A DNA stretch of 64,000 nt, taken from positions 14,036,001-14,100,000 of the forward strand of contig NC_077239.1 of assembly GCF_947179165.1 (NCBI RefSeq), in the 5' to 3' direction. Shown one piece after another: positions 12,437 through 23,852 of this stretch; the stretch's first letter is position 1; each line of letters opens with the position of its first letter. The notes under the pieces were generated by a model. It searched no databases. It saw only the letters and a program-made list of their open reading frames with translations, and was not told where the DNA came from. This DNA comes from Solanum dulcamara (lineage: Eukaryota; Streptophyta; Magnoliopsida; Solanales; Solanaceae). Made by a program: the position numbers and the translations under genes.

Positions 12437-12600
12437 GGCCTTTCATCAATGGCCCTCTCGGTAATGATATGATAAATGATGGCCCTCTCGGCAATGATAT
12501 GATAAATGATGTCCCTCTTGGCAATGATGAATGATGAATGATGAATGATGACCCTCTTGGCAATGATAAATGATGAATGATGACCCTCTTGACAATGATA
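12437..12600. repeat. Tandem array of GGCCCTCTCGG/CAATGATATG units
   Basis: CCCTCT(C/T)GG followed by (T/C)AATGATATGATAAATGAT recurs about every 30-45 bp between 12,437 and 12,600. It shares wording with the 60-bp array that starts at 12,778. Confidence 0.8.
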
Positions 12601-12637
12601 TTACCACCTCAGATAATATAAAGAGAATAAAATAATA

Positions 12638-12745
12638 TCATCGTATACGACATTAGATCATCATATACGGCATTACATCATCACATACGGTATTATATCA
12701 TCGTATACGACATCGTATATGATATTATATCATCATATACGGTAT
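12638..12745. repeat. Short TCATCGTATACGGCATTA-type array
   Basis: Units of about 18-22 bp containing TCATCATATACGG or TCGTATACGACA repeat five to six times. The core CGTATACG is palindromic. Confidence 0.75.
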
Positions 12746-12777
12746 TATAACATAAATGGCTCTCTTGGCAAATAATA

Positions 12778-13043
12778 TTACCACCTCCAGTAATATAATA
12801 CGAATAATAAAATATGAATGGCCCTCTTGGCAATGATATTACCACCTCCGATAATATAATATGAATAATAAAATATGAATGACCCTCTTTGCAATGATAT
12901 TACCACCTCCGTAATATAATACGAATAATAAAATATGAATGATCCTTTTGGCAATGATATTACCACCTTCGGTAATATAATACGAATAATAAGATATGAA
13001 TAGCCCTCTTGGCAATGATATTACCACCTCCGGTAATATAATT
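12778..13043. repeat. 60-61-bp tandem array, about 4.5 copies
   Basis: TTACCACCT(C/T)C recurs at 12,778, 12,839, 12,900, 12,960 and 13,021. Each unit contains a TAATATAATA(C/T)GAATAATAA stretch and a CCCTCTTGGCAATGATA stretch. Confidence 0.92.
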
Positions 13044-14142
13044 AACAAAATATTTATAAAAAACTCTTTTTGAGATAATTTTCAAATAAATGATAAATAT
13101 TATATATTAATGGTCAAGAATTATTTAATATATATATATATGCCAAAAATTATTTTAAAATAATAATAATATATACATATTTTGTTATTTTATATATATA
13201 TATATATATTTATTTTTAATTTTTAATTTTTTTTAGTTATTATTTATTTATTTAAAATTATTACGTTGTGGAAGATCAAAATTGGGTGTCAACAATCCCA
13301 TAAGTTGGAAAGTCGGAAAATAAAATGTAAGGATGAAAACTCTAAAACTTTTACACCAGTTGAGGTTCACGAGGCCCACCATGGCCATATTCAGCACCAC
13401 GACCCATGAAAAGGAGTTGTGGGAGTGCCAGGGAATGAAGATGAGATTTTCAAATAATCCTTTAGCACAAAGTCGAGTTGAAATCTTTCTTACTGATTGA
13501 GTTTCGATATAATATTTTACATGGGTCAATTTCAAATAATCATATCTCTTAAAATATAAAGAACTTGGTGGCCCATGACCTATCAAATTAAAGGTCCTTG
13601 AGTTCTCTTTCCAAAGCCACTGAGTGCTTTATTTGGAGTTTGGAGTATAAAGTTATTTCCAATTTAGTTAAGATCTATGAGAAAGTCACATCTTCTCGAC
13701 TGCCACTAAGGGCCGTGAAGGCTTCTGTGAAGAATTGCTACAATAATTTTTCAGCAACTTCCTGCACGCGTCCTAGGATCATTTTGGTCCTTTCCAAAGC
13801 TTTTTAACTCTACTCTAAGTCATTTTGAGTGTTTTTAAATGAGTATATCATTCAATAACTAGTTTTCCTCTCATAATCACAAATCTAAACATCCGAATAT
13901 CAAGAAATCCTCTCAAAACAATCCTAAGGTTCCTCTTCTCTATCAAGACCCCAAAGCTTTCAAGTCAAAAATTTCAAGAACTCAAGTCTCCTTTTCAATT
14001 TCAAGGCTAGAATTCATTAAAGTATGTGGGAATTCATCCTTGGGCCCTTTCGCCCATGGAATCCCAAGTTTTTTCTCAAATTCTCTTATGATTTTTTATT
14101 ATAAAAGCCTTAATTCTATGATGTAGCATTGGGTTTTCTTAC

Positions 14143-16772
14143 TGTCACGACCCAAGCCTAGGGCCTAGATGTGACACGGCGAATGAAACACCCGGAGGTA
14201 CCTCACCCAAGACTCTTAGCATTCATTAATCATTTCATTGGTAATGGTAAATAAAAACAAGCGGAAATTAAAAATATTTTCCATTTTGTGTCTAAACATA
14301 CCTCTACTAATAGACTTGGCGGGGGCTAAGACATGTCCCTAGCTCACCCTCAAAATAAGTGTCAAGAAATGCCTTAATAAAAATCTTACTATTCTACATA
14401 ACATAAGCTTAAAATAAAAAGGATGTTGTTTCCGAAACATGGGAAATCACCACAAACAATCTTCCAACTAACTCGAGCTAGCCACGTGGAGGAGGTCGAT
14501 GAGTGATGTCGGTTCCTACATGATGATATCATGTAGGCAAAAATATGCGTTAGTACTTTGAATGTACTAAGTATGTGAGTATGCAATGCAATATATCATT
14601 ATACAATAAGGTGATGCAATGGACCATGCTAAAACCTTGCGATCATTTGAGATATCATTTAGAGTTTTGAAGCTTAGTCAATGAAATATAGAAACCATTA
14701 TGAATCATAAAAGAAACTTGAGCATTATAGAGGTAACCATGAGTCATTATAAGAAACCATATACTTGCAAAATACCATGAATAGTAAATAAGTATTCCAT
14801 AAACCTTTTAAAAGAAATCATTAGCTTTGTGAGAGCACATACTTTATCTCGTGATAGACATAGTAGACATCATATGATATATCTTAAACATTGGAAGAGG
14901 GACCTTGTACCTTTGTGAGAGTGACCGTTAACCAACATAAACCATGTGAGCTATAACATGGAGTCCCGTTGTTACCCCTACATCGGAGAAAAGGGGGAGA
15001 CTACTTGCCAAGGTAGACTCTGTCATGCCTAAATGGATCCACTAAGCTACTTAAGAAATTAAGCCTCTACTAATGGGTGACCCTTTCTAAGGAATCAAGC
15101 CTCTACTAACAGGTGATCCTTTCTAAGGAATCAAGCCTCTACTAATGGGTAATCCTTTTTCCTACGGTGGCACATAGTTATGGAATAACGGGATCTTTCT
15201 ACGGGTCTTTTGCCTTTGCTGCGGGAGAGAATGCCTATCCTAAGGTTCACTTGGTACTAGGTAAACTCTCAACGGAATAGACAAACCATAAAACATAAAC
15301 TTAATATCATTTGAGAGGGGCCATATCTACTACCTGTCCACTCTTCATAAGAACAAAATCATAGAATAGCTCCTTAACCTTGTCTCATGTGATGTGAGTG
15401 TAGAATTTCATCATCACATATCTTTATTTATAAAATATCTTTAGGGCCTTAACTCACCCTATCATTGACTTACTTGAATATTTAGAATCATCGTTCACAA
15501 AACTTATTTGCAAAGAGCACCTTTAAATTCATTTGTAGACATTGTAAAACATTCATTTCAACTTTACTTTATCATAAGAAACTAGGTGGGTCCAAATAAA
15601 TCAACCTTCAAGTCATTTAAATCAATGCTAGCATGCATGAGAGTGAAATAATTTATCATTTAAAACATCTTAAAACAACCCACCGATATACTTTAAAACT
15701 ACTTTCAAGCCTTCATAGAGGAACCTTGATAAATCATCCATTTCATGTAAATAAGAATCACCATAAGTCAACATAGACAAACAAACTTCAAATGTTCAAG
15801 AATCTATACATTTGCAATCGTAGTATGAAAATCCATAAAAACTCATCACTTGGAATTGAGAGTCAATATATATCAATATAAGTAAATAAACTTTAAATAT
15901 AACATAATCTATGCATTTGGAACCATCATGTAAAAACCCATAAGATTTCATCATTTTGAATTGAAATGCTAGGTTGAGAAAATATTTGGGCTCCATGGGT
16001 GAAAGAACCTATGGATGAAAATCCGCATACCTTAGATTGAAGCTTTTAAGAAAGTTTGATTCTTGGTATTCAATGAGGAGCCTTATATCCTTTGAGTTTG
16101 AGAAAAAAATTGGAGGAGATGATTTGAGAGAGAGGAGGATGAAGTTTAGGGTTTTTGGGAGGTGAAAGACTGAAAAAATGACCCCCAAACATGTCCAAGT
16201 TCATGTATATACATTTAGGGAAAATGTCCAAGTTTCCCTTCAGCAAAAATCTAGAAAATGGGCTAAAAACCCTGTTGGCACTACAGCTGGCGCGCTGCGC
16301 CAGCACCCAAACTACTGAGGCTAGTTTCGGGCGCTATAGTGGCACCGGACAAAACTGTAGCCCCAGGCCTGAAATTCCTACAGTGATAGTCTATAGAAAA
16401 ATGGTCATAACTTTTGACTCCGAACTTCAAAAATTGCAATCTTGGTGGCGTTGGAAAGAAGACTCAAAGACCTTTAATATGATAGGTAAATTCATTATAT
16501 TCTAGGAGATATGACCATTTAAAGTGGACCCTTCTACGGTCTCATACGAAAAGTTAGTCGATAGAAATCCTTTGGGCTTGACTTGGTTATAGAGATCCCT
16601 TATAACCCTAAAACACATCTAATACTTTTTAAATACTTAGAAATGGATCCTATCTCATATATAAAATTATATGCCATTGATTTTGAGACAAAAAGGGTCC
16701 TCTAAAGCCATTTTCCCCCTACTTTACCCTAGTATGACATAATCCCACCTTTAAACCATGCGGGATCTTACA
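14143..16772 (-). mobile_element. Insertion C: inverted solo LTR of the same family as element A
   Basis: Flanked by the duplication CTTAC (14,138-14,142 and 16,773-16,777). Reading the minus strand, it starts TGTAAGATCCCGCATGG and ends CTTGGGTCGTGACA, matching the A LTR ends. Inside, reverse complements of A LTR landmarks occur: the GGAATCAAGCCTCTACTAA units near 15,060-15,150 and the TGGATCCACTAAGC block near 15,036. The 2.63-kb length agrees with a complete LTR. No internal region or second LTR is present. It differs from A in the block around 16,270-16,380, so it is a related subfamily. Confidence 0.87.
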
Positions 16773-18157
16773 CTTACCCGTGATATATCTTATGATTATT
16801 ATTTAGATTATGCACAATCACATTATATTGCATTATTTCAAGGTGAATTTCAATATCCCATGTTATATGTTATTTCCAAAGTATGTTTTCAGTAAATTAT
16901 GATCATGCATTTCAAAGGATTTCAATGAATGTTTATCAAGGATTATAAAATGACTCATGAAAGTTAAGAATGATATTTTCAATGATGTTTCAAGAAAGTT
17001 ACCATAAATTATGAAAGGTTTTCCCACGACATGAAGAAAATCATGATTTAGATGTCGTTAGTAGAGGCAAAAGTATATATAAATTATGTTATGATCATGA
17101 TATGTTAAGGAGCTATTCTTATAATTTTCAAATATTTATGATGAACTTGGTATTACTAGATTCTTACCATCTTTAAATCTTATGATATATTATATATGAT
17201 ATTCCGTTGAGAGTTGACCTAGCATTGAGTTGACCTTGTGATAGAGGCTTACCCATTAGTAGAGGCATGAGATCATTAGTAGAAGTCCTATTGTCCCATA
17301 ACTATGTGTAACCATAGGAAGAAGGATCACCAATTAGTAGAGGCTTGATTCCTTAAAATGGGTAACCCGTTAGTTGAGGCTTGATTCCTTAGTAGCTTAG
17401 TGGATCCACTTAGGCATGATAGAGTCTACCTTGACAAGTAGCTTCTCTCTTCCCGATGTGGGAGTTACATCGTTATTCCATGTTATAGCTCACATGGTCT
17501 CATATGTCGATTAATGGTATCTCTCATAAAAGATTTATGTAAAGGTATAAAGTTCTCATGATGATGATGTTTTAATGCATTGATCAGTGACTATGATGTT
17601 TTAATCTTTTCATGGTTTTACTCATGTTTTAAGATATTGGTCTTGCATCTCTTGATTCATATTGATTATGTTCTATGTTTATTGTTCATGAATACTTCTC
17701 ACATATTTAGTACATTCCATGTACTAAGCATACTTTTTGTCTATATTATACATAATGTATGGTCCGACGATCACGCTCATCCTCTCGTTCGTGGCTAGAG
17801 CTTAGTACAGTTGTTCTTGTGGTGAGTCATCATGCTTCGAGGACAAGACACTTTATTTTCATTGTATCATTTGACTTTTTAATTTCTCTTATGTTGTCAT
17901 GGGTGAGGTAGGATCTTATCTTACACCCTCATCTTGTTAGTAGATGCATGTTGGATGATTAGAGTCTATGTTGTCTTTTATTCTGAATTTTTGAGAGTTA
18001 TTCTCTTTATTGAGACTATGTTTTCGTGTCTATGTTGTTTCTTATTTTCTTTACTTACCTTATGTATGCTCATGTTTGATATGCTAAGAGGCTTGGTTGG
18101 GGTCCTTCGGAATTCTAATCGTTGTGTCACACCTAGAGCCTAGCTTGGATCATGACA

Positions 18158-18275
18158 TTTTTACACTTATCTAAATTTTTGTTTATGTTAATAGCGTGTT
18201 GTAGTTGGGTTTGTATTGGCTGTCTCGTCGGAGGAATAGTAAAGGTGTCACTCACTATGGGTAAAGATTGTGACA
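18158..18275 (+). mobile_element. End of the Z 3' LTR, resuming after element A
   Basis: After the TTTTT duplication the sequence runs to GATTGTGACA at 18,275, a typical LTR end. Joining it to 5,064 gives one LTR for element Z. The next five bases, GTTAT, would be the Z target duplication, but its partner is not in view because Z is 5'-truncated. Confidence 0.6.
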
Positions 18276-18649
18276 GTTATGAAATACCTACTACCTCCCA
18301 ATAAGATTTTGGATTTTAATAAATCCATCCGTGTTTACTACTAATATATTTGTCGAATTACTAGCTATAACAAGTTCAGAATATCTTTACTCATGAAGAT
18401 AATGATTCGATCATTGTGGTCTAACTCTATTATAAATTTCTGACTAAATTCTCAAATAAAGCCCCATTTGTCTCTTCCTTCTCTGTATTTTACTTCCATT
18501 TAAAAAATGATTGCATGTCAGTGATGGAGATGTTCGGCAGTCCTGAAGTCAAGCATATGGATATTCCTATTTGAAAATTGTACTGTATAGATAAGATCAT
18601 AACTTTTTTTAGGATGAATCCATCGATAACCACTTAAAGTTGGCACCAT
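18276..18649. other. Unassigned spacer
   Basis: AT-rich sequence without an open frame or recognisable repeat. It separates the end of the Z LTR from the inverted-repeat element. Confidence 0.5.
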
Positions 18650-19885
18650 CTTTCATTTTGACACCTTAACTAGACTTTGTTCATTTTAAATACCTCATGT
18701 CACATTTTGATGCATCATTTTGATACTTTTTTGTGACTTGGCACATTGTGTGTATTGCACACATTTTAAGCGAGTGAAAACTTATTTTTTTTAGTTTTTT
18801 TTTTAAATTTCTTCTTCTTCCTTCCCTCTCCTTATTTCACCATCCACCACCATATATCCAACCTTCCCCTCCATTATTATTTTATGATGTAGCACATTAA
18901 TTTTTTTTTAAAGAAAAATAAAGCAGTGATTACAAATAGTAAGACGAAGAAAATATTAGACAAATGTTTTTCAAAAACATTAGACAAATGTTATTCAACA
19001 ATATGTAGCCTCAATAATTTGCTATCTAAGTTTCGAAATATTAAAGACATTTTAGTTATTCTTAGAATTTTTGTACATCAATATACTTGGAGCTATAGAA
19101 ATTTTATTCAAATCTGTTGTATTTCTTCTTCTTTGGCTCTAATTTTGACAAACAAGCTTTTCCCCCAAAAATTTTAATTACTGACATCCTAACTTTTCTT
19201 TTTCTAAAGCTTCTAGATTTTCTTTTTCAATGGTCTATGAAGATACAAAGATGGTTGAAGAAAAAAATGACGGATTTAAAGAAAAGAATATCGATAGTGA
19301 TTATGGTAATTGCATTATGGGTAAAAGCTTGTGACCCAAATTAATGTTAAATTTGGTGATTATGATAGTTGGATTTAACGGATTGTATGATGGTAGTGAT
19401 AATGACAAATTTGAAGAAAATGATTATGGTGGTGAGAGGAGTAGGAGAGATGGAGATGGTGAGATCCCTATTACAGAGCATTGTTAGGAAGGAGAAAATG
19501 GTCCCTGAGAGATCCAAGTCTTAAAGAGAGAGACACCAAAAATAAATAAAAGATCAACAACGAGCAAGATAATATCTGAGAGCAATTTCTTTTACTCCAA
19601 TATTTTTTTATTATCAAAATGTAATTTTTCAGAACTAATTAATTAAATAATTTTGATTTTTTAAAATTTGTAATACATTTTTAAAAATTATTTATATATA
19701 TATATTCTACATATCATCAATTAATTTGCCATTTTGACACATCATTGACGAGTGTGTTACACTCTCCTTATTATTTTTGTTGATAGTAAAAAAGTGTCAC
19801 AATGACATAACGTGACTGACATGAAGTGTTTAAAATGAACAAAACTTAGTTGAGATATGTAAGTGATTTCCCACCAATGAATTCC
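18650..19885. mobile_element. Possible non-autonomous DNA transposon with diverged terminal inverted repeats
   Basis: The arm around 18,672-18,702 (core TTTGTTCATTTTAAA, then CCTCATGTCA) has its reverse complement at 19,817-19,846 (TGACATGAAGTG then TTTAAAATGAACAAAA). Weaker inverted similarity extends over roughly 100-140 bp on each side, including GTGTG/CACAC-containing parts. The interior is AT-rich and non-coding. The family (Mutator-like or another MITE type) and the exact ends and target duplication could not be fixed. Confidence 0.55.
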
Positions 19886-20409
19886 ATTTTTCTTTATGTA
19901 TGTATAGTAGATGTTAAATTTTCATAGCTCTTTGATGTATATACTTCTTTATATTTTCAACCCTTTACTCAAAATCCAACTAAACAACTAGCTACATTAT
20001 ACATGTTCTTGAAAGCTTAAAAATATATCAAAGACTCCACCATTGTATTGCTTTGCCATTGATATTTTTACAAGCTTACGGTTAGTATTATTAAGAACTC
20101 GCATGCCCCTGTATTACATACAACAGTATCCCTTGCACCTCTTTTGCGAAATGTCCAATTTATTTAGATTTGGAAGGGCAAGACTCCATTTCTTTTTTTT
20201 TTTTTGGGGGGGGGGGGGGGAATTAATTTGACCAATTAGTCATAAGGATTGAGTTCATATACTATACATTTAAATCCATTTCGCATCAGTAAAGGTTAAA
20301 GAAGGCATAAAAGCAAGCTTTTCTGGGCAGTATCATGACCAAAAACAATTGCACAAGGGAGAGTAGTCACATATGCAAATCTCAAAAGCATAATCTAGTG
20401 TAATAATAG
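19886..20409. other. Spacer with a poly-T/poly-G tract
   Basis: No gene seen. At about 20,191-20,220 a run of T passes directly into a run of about 14 G. The rest is ordinary AT-rich DNA. Confidence 0.6.
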
Positions 20410-20583
20410 TTTATTTTGGTTCTTCCACTCATTAAGTTCACTGGTTAGTTACAGCTGTCAATGAGTTTTCCTATCATGTATAAATTTACTTCGCTACATT
20501 GTGACTACGCAAGATATTTTCCCCAAATCCTATTCTCTGCAATTTCTCTCTTCTTTTTCGTGTTAGGTATTGCATCCAGTTTA
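20410..20583 (+). mobile_element. Partial 5' LTR of element K
   Basis: The block CAAGATATTTTCCCCAAATC at about 20,510, followed by AATTTCTCTCTTCTT and TGTTAGGTATTGCATCCAGT, matches 36,089-36,160 in the 3' LTR. Similarity upstream fades near 20,430, so the 5' end is truncated or diverged. No clear primer-binding site follows. Confidence 0.7.
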
Positions 20584-20687
20584 GTGTGAATAGGAGGAAA
20601 TTCTTTCACATGCGGTGAAGAATTATAGGAGATTCATAGCTTGTTTAGTATTTTTTTTCTTTCGAATTCATTTTTTTCTATTTTTCA

Positions 20688-21362
20688 ATGGCGATTACAT
20701 CCAATGGAGTTGAATTGGGTGATTCGACAATGCCGGTAACGAATGTAATTGATCATCATCATCTCCTATTTTTGTATCCATCTGATGCACCTGGTTCGTT
20801 ATCTGTTGGAATCATGCTCAATAGATCTGATAAATACACATTGTGGAGCAAATCAATGAAGCTAGCTCTGCTTGAAAAAAATAAATTGGAATTCAGTGAC
20901 AAATCGGTACAGCATGAACAATATGCAGGCAATTTGATACAACTTTGGGATCATTGTAATGCTAACATATCTTCATGGATAATGTGCAGTGTAAGTAAAG
21001 ATTTATTAGGAGGTATTCTTTTTTGTTCCAATACACATTTGATTTGGGAGGATTTACATGAAAAGTTTGACAAAATCAATAGTTCTAGGACTTTTCAATT
21101 ACATAAGGAGATTTTCACATCTGTGCAAGGTGTTTCATTAGTATCAGTTTACTATTCTAGACTCAAGGATCTATGGGACGAGTATGATTCGATCATGCCT
21201 CTACCTTCATGCAACTATTTTAAGTCGAGGAAATTCCTTGAGCATTTACAATTTCAAAGAGTACTCCAATTTTTGATGGGATTAAATCACAATTATAGTC
21301 AAGCTAAAAATCAAATTTTGATGATGCATCAGGTTCCTAATTTAATCAAGTCTATGAAATGA
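20688..21362 (+). pseudogene. gag of element K, capsid part (open for 224 codons)
   Basis: The protein starts MAITSNG and carries a Ty1/copia gag pattern: LYPSDAPGSLSVGIML with YTLWSKSMKLALLEKNKL (residues about 30-70), SWIMCSVSKDLLGGILF (about 95-112), THLIWEDLHEKFDKINSSR (about 115-133) and VYYSRLKDLWDEYDSIMP (about 153-170). It ends with a stop at 21,360, where the next frame begins with a 4-bp overlap. In related elements capsid and zinc knuckle form one protein, so a frameshift near 21,355 probably split it. The RNA-packaging capsid role is known for the family. Confidence 0.82.
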
Positions 21363-21781
21363 TCAATCAGGATGATAGCCAAAGAATTGTTGCAAGATCG
21401 AGTAGATTGCATGAACATATAAGTCCAACAACAATGTTTACAAAGCGGAATAGTGGATATACATCCAAATCAAATAAAACTTATAATCCTAATTTGTACT
21501 GTGATCACTCTCATATGAAGGAACGCACTAGAGTTGATTGCTACAAACTGATGAAGTGTGATTACTACCATAACACTGAATATGTCCAAAATGATTGTTA
21601 CAGACTCCACGGATATCCAAAAAACTATAAGGGGAAGAAGAGAGCCAATGTAGTAACAGGTCCTGTGTTAGAGGGCAATTCATCTTCTGATAATACAGGT
21701 CAACATGAGTGGCAAGGTAAATCACCACCATCACACTTTTATCCTCTACAACATAGTTATCCACCACATCCTTTCCATTAA
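21359..21781 (+). pseudogene. gag C-terminal part of element K with degenerate zinc knuckle
   Basis: Continues gag in another frame. Cys/His-rich segments CDHSHMKERTRVDCYKL (about 21,500-21,550) and CDYYHNTEYVQNDCYRLHGY (about 21,558-21,617) look like a knuckle and its tandem copy. The C-terminus is His/Pro-rich. The usual CX2C spacing is lost, so RNA binding is doubtful. Confidence 0.7.
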
Positions 21782-21934
21782 AGTAACAACTCTACACTTA
21801 GCAACAACAATTTACACCTCACCAACACAAGCAAATCATTAACATGCTCAATAAATCTAGCATTGAAAACCATGGAGGCGGTACAGCTGGTTGTGCTAAC
21901 ATGGCATGTAATATTTGTTTTCCTAGTAAAGAAG

Positions 21935-22582
21935 ATTTTGTGAAGTGAATAGTTGACACGGGTGCCACTAAACATATGATAGAAGACCATAAACACTTAC
22001 AAAGTACAGGTTTGATAGAGAATGCAGGGCAAGTTCAGTTACCTACTGGTGATTCAGCTAGAGTCTCTCATGTTAGGGATTATCACTTAGGAGGAGGAGA
22101 TTTTCTTTAAAATGTACTTTGTGTTCCATCTTTCAAGTTTAATCTTATGTCAGTATCAAAAATGATAAAAGAGTTAAACTGTTGTGCCACTTTCTTTCCT
22201 AATTGTGGTATATTTCAGGACCTTATATCTTGGTAAGGAAGAACATAGTCTATACATTTTGTATATACAAACAGAAAATAATGAAGAAATAACCAATAAG
22301 TCCTTGGCTGTAGCTGCAACACAAACAACTACTGATGTAATTGCATCATAGACTATGTCATGTACCTATGAGTGTGTTGAGGAAAATACCTATGCTTCAT
22401 GCATATGTCTTTTGTGTGAGAAACTGTGAAGTTTTTCCTCTTGCAAGGCTAACTAGACTTCTATTTCCACAGAGTAATAGCAAATCTAATTCTGTATTTC
22501 AATTGTTACATATGGATGTTTGGTGACCATATAGATTAGAAACATATGATGGAATGTGATATTTCTTGACTATTGTTGATGA
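21935..22582 (+). pseudogene. Protease and pre-integrase region of element K
   Basis: The aspartic protease motif VDTGATKHM lies at about 21,951-21,977, just after an in-frame TGA. The LCVPSFKFNLMSVSKM stretch (about 22,117-22,165) is typical of the Ty1/copia protease-integrase linker. HHRLCHVPMSVLRKI (about 22,344-22,390) with LLHMDVW (about 22,503-22,523) is the GAG-pre-integrase and integrase N-terminus. The reading reaches FLTIVDDH at 22,564-22,587, the first catalytic Asp region, where element E cuts in. Confidence 0.8.
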
Positions 22583-22587
22583 TCATT
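22583..22587. repeat. Target-site duplication of element E, left copy (TCATT)
   Basis: TCATT precedes the TG of E at 22,588 and recurs at 33,277-33,281 directly after the CA end. Removing E and one copy restores the integrase frame of K. Confidence 0.92.
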
Positions 22588-23804
22588 TGTAATGACCTAT
22601 TTTATCGTTGCTAAAAATATCTACGGTAAAGGTATAGAATCTCATTCCTCATAAGGTTAGGATTAATTCCTTGGTATGCGAGTTCATTAGTTGTGAATTA
22701 AGGTCGTACTATGCTCCTATCTCTATGTTAAGTTGAAAATGTCTTTCCAATTTAGTTTCGGACTTGAGTTTAAACTAAGGTCAACATCAAACGACCATAA
22801 CCCTCAGCCTATACTGAATTATGTGGCCCATGACCTATCAAATTAAAGCTCTATAAGTCTTATTTCCAATCCCACCGAGTATTTATCATTTAGAGTTCAA
22901 AGTAAAAAGTATGACCATTTTACTGAACATTATCCGGGCTACGGCACCATGGCGGGACAAATCTTGCCATAGTGGATTTCGTTGGGCCAGAATTAAAAAG
23001 AGGCATATTGTTATTATCTCTTTCTTCCCTTAAGTGCCAAAATCGATGAGGTTTACCCTAGAAACCCCCAAAAAGGTGCTCTAGACTTATAGAGAAGGGA
23101 GAAAGGGAATTCTAGCACCAAGGAAGGCTATAACCCACATATTTTAGGCATGTGTCCATTGTTTCTCCTTCTAGAAGTAAGGGATCATTCTATAATCCTT
23201 CTATAACTGCTTATCCCCTAGGTAGGCTAGGTTTTCTCAATTGAGTAGTTATAAATTTGCTCCCATTGCTTAATATAATGTAGATTGATGAGAGATTTCA
23301 TGCCTAGGCCTTCGGACATGGAGTATGGATGATTAAATGATTGTCAATTATTCGTTAGAATGAGAATGTATGATGTGGGTCATGATTATTATTTGACTAG
23401 TGATAAATGTCTAATCTTTGAATGTTAACCTTGGTAAAAACTATTTACAAGGCCAATGACTATTGCAAGATTAAATGTAGACAATTACTGGGTTATTATG
23501 AGATCTTGAGACTTGTGGCTTATAGTTATTGGGGTGCATATAGGGATAGGATTATATAATAAATGTATGTTTTCATGTTGATTATTCCCTATGAATGACT
23601 TGAATAATGCATATCATGAAATAAAGGGTGAATATGAATGACTTTGTGATGATAAACCTCATGCAAAGAACCTAGTTGACTATTTGATGGATGTAGGTGA
23701 TGGTTTTACATTCCTGTCTGTGCTACGTGTGCTTGTTACTATAATAGATAGTGTTTCCTGAATGTGCAAGTATGTAAAATATTCATTGTGGATTGTAATT
23801 GTGA

Positions 23805-23812
23805 TTTTGATT

Positions 23813-23852
<40 letters not shown>

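Larger units (their letters stand above)
9197..13294 (-). mobile_element. Insertion B: 4.1-kb solo LTR-like element, possibly Ogre/Tat type, full of tandem arrays
   Basis: Flanked by the duplication ATCCC (9,192-9,196 and 13,295-13,299) and bounded by TG...CA (TGTTATGTCG ... GGGTGTCAACA). There is no coding sequence and no second copy of either end inside, so it reads as one long solo LTR. On the minus strand it begins TGTTGACACCCAATTTTGA and ends after a GTGGCGACTCC block (9,267-9,279 on the plus strand), wording I associate with Ogre/Tat-lineage LTRs; this assignment is inference. A TATA-like ATATATATAG on the minus strand at about 11,063-11,078 fits minus orientation. About half of its length is simple or tandem repeat. 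Confidence 0.78.
5065..18157 (+). mobile_element. Element A: Ty3/gypsy Del/Tekay-like LTR retrotransposon, pol-deleted, with two nested insertions
   Basis: Starts TGTAAGACCTC and ends ATCATGACA, flanked by TTTTT. The layout is a 5' LTR (5,065-7,590), an internal part with a primer-binding site, degraded gag and polypurine tract (7,591-9,185), and a 3' LTR (9,186-18,157). The 3' LTR is inflated by insertion B (9,197-13,294) and insertion C (14,143-16,772). Without these, the 3' LTR is about 2.23 kb against 2.53 kb for the 5' LTR. pol is completely absent, so A could only have moved using proteins from a relative. It sits inside the 3' LTR of element Z. Confidence 0.88.
9186..18157 (+). mobile_element. 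3' LTR of element A, interrupted twice
   Basis: Three pieces together rebuild one LTR: 9,186-9,196 (TGTAAGATCCC), 13,295-14,142 and 16,778-18,157. The gaps are exactly the insertions B and C with their 5-bp duplications. The end ATCATGACA is complete, unlike the 5' LTR. The 5' LTR supplies the uninterrupted (empty-site) version of both insertion points. Confidence 0.87.

Noticed and set aside
11134..13043. CRISPR-like regular arrays
   Set aside because: Units are contiguous tandem repeats without unique spacers, and the context is plant nuclear DNA.
11926..13048. Several minus-strand frames with repetitive Tyr/Pro/Thr/Asp/Gly peptides
   Set aside because: Shadows of the 30-bp and 60-bp arrays.
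20043..20231. Open frame ending in the poly-G run
   Set aside because: No domain, ends in a homopolymer; chance frame.
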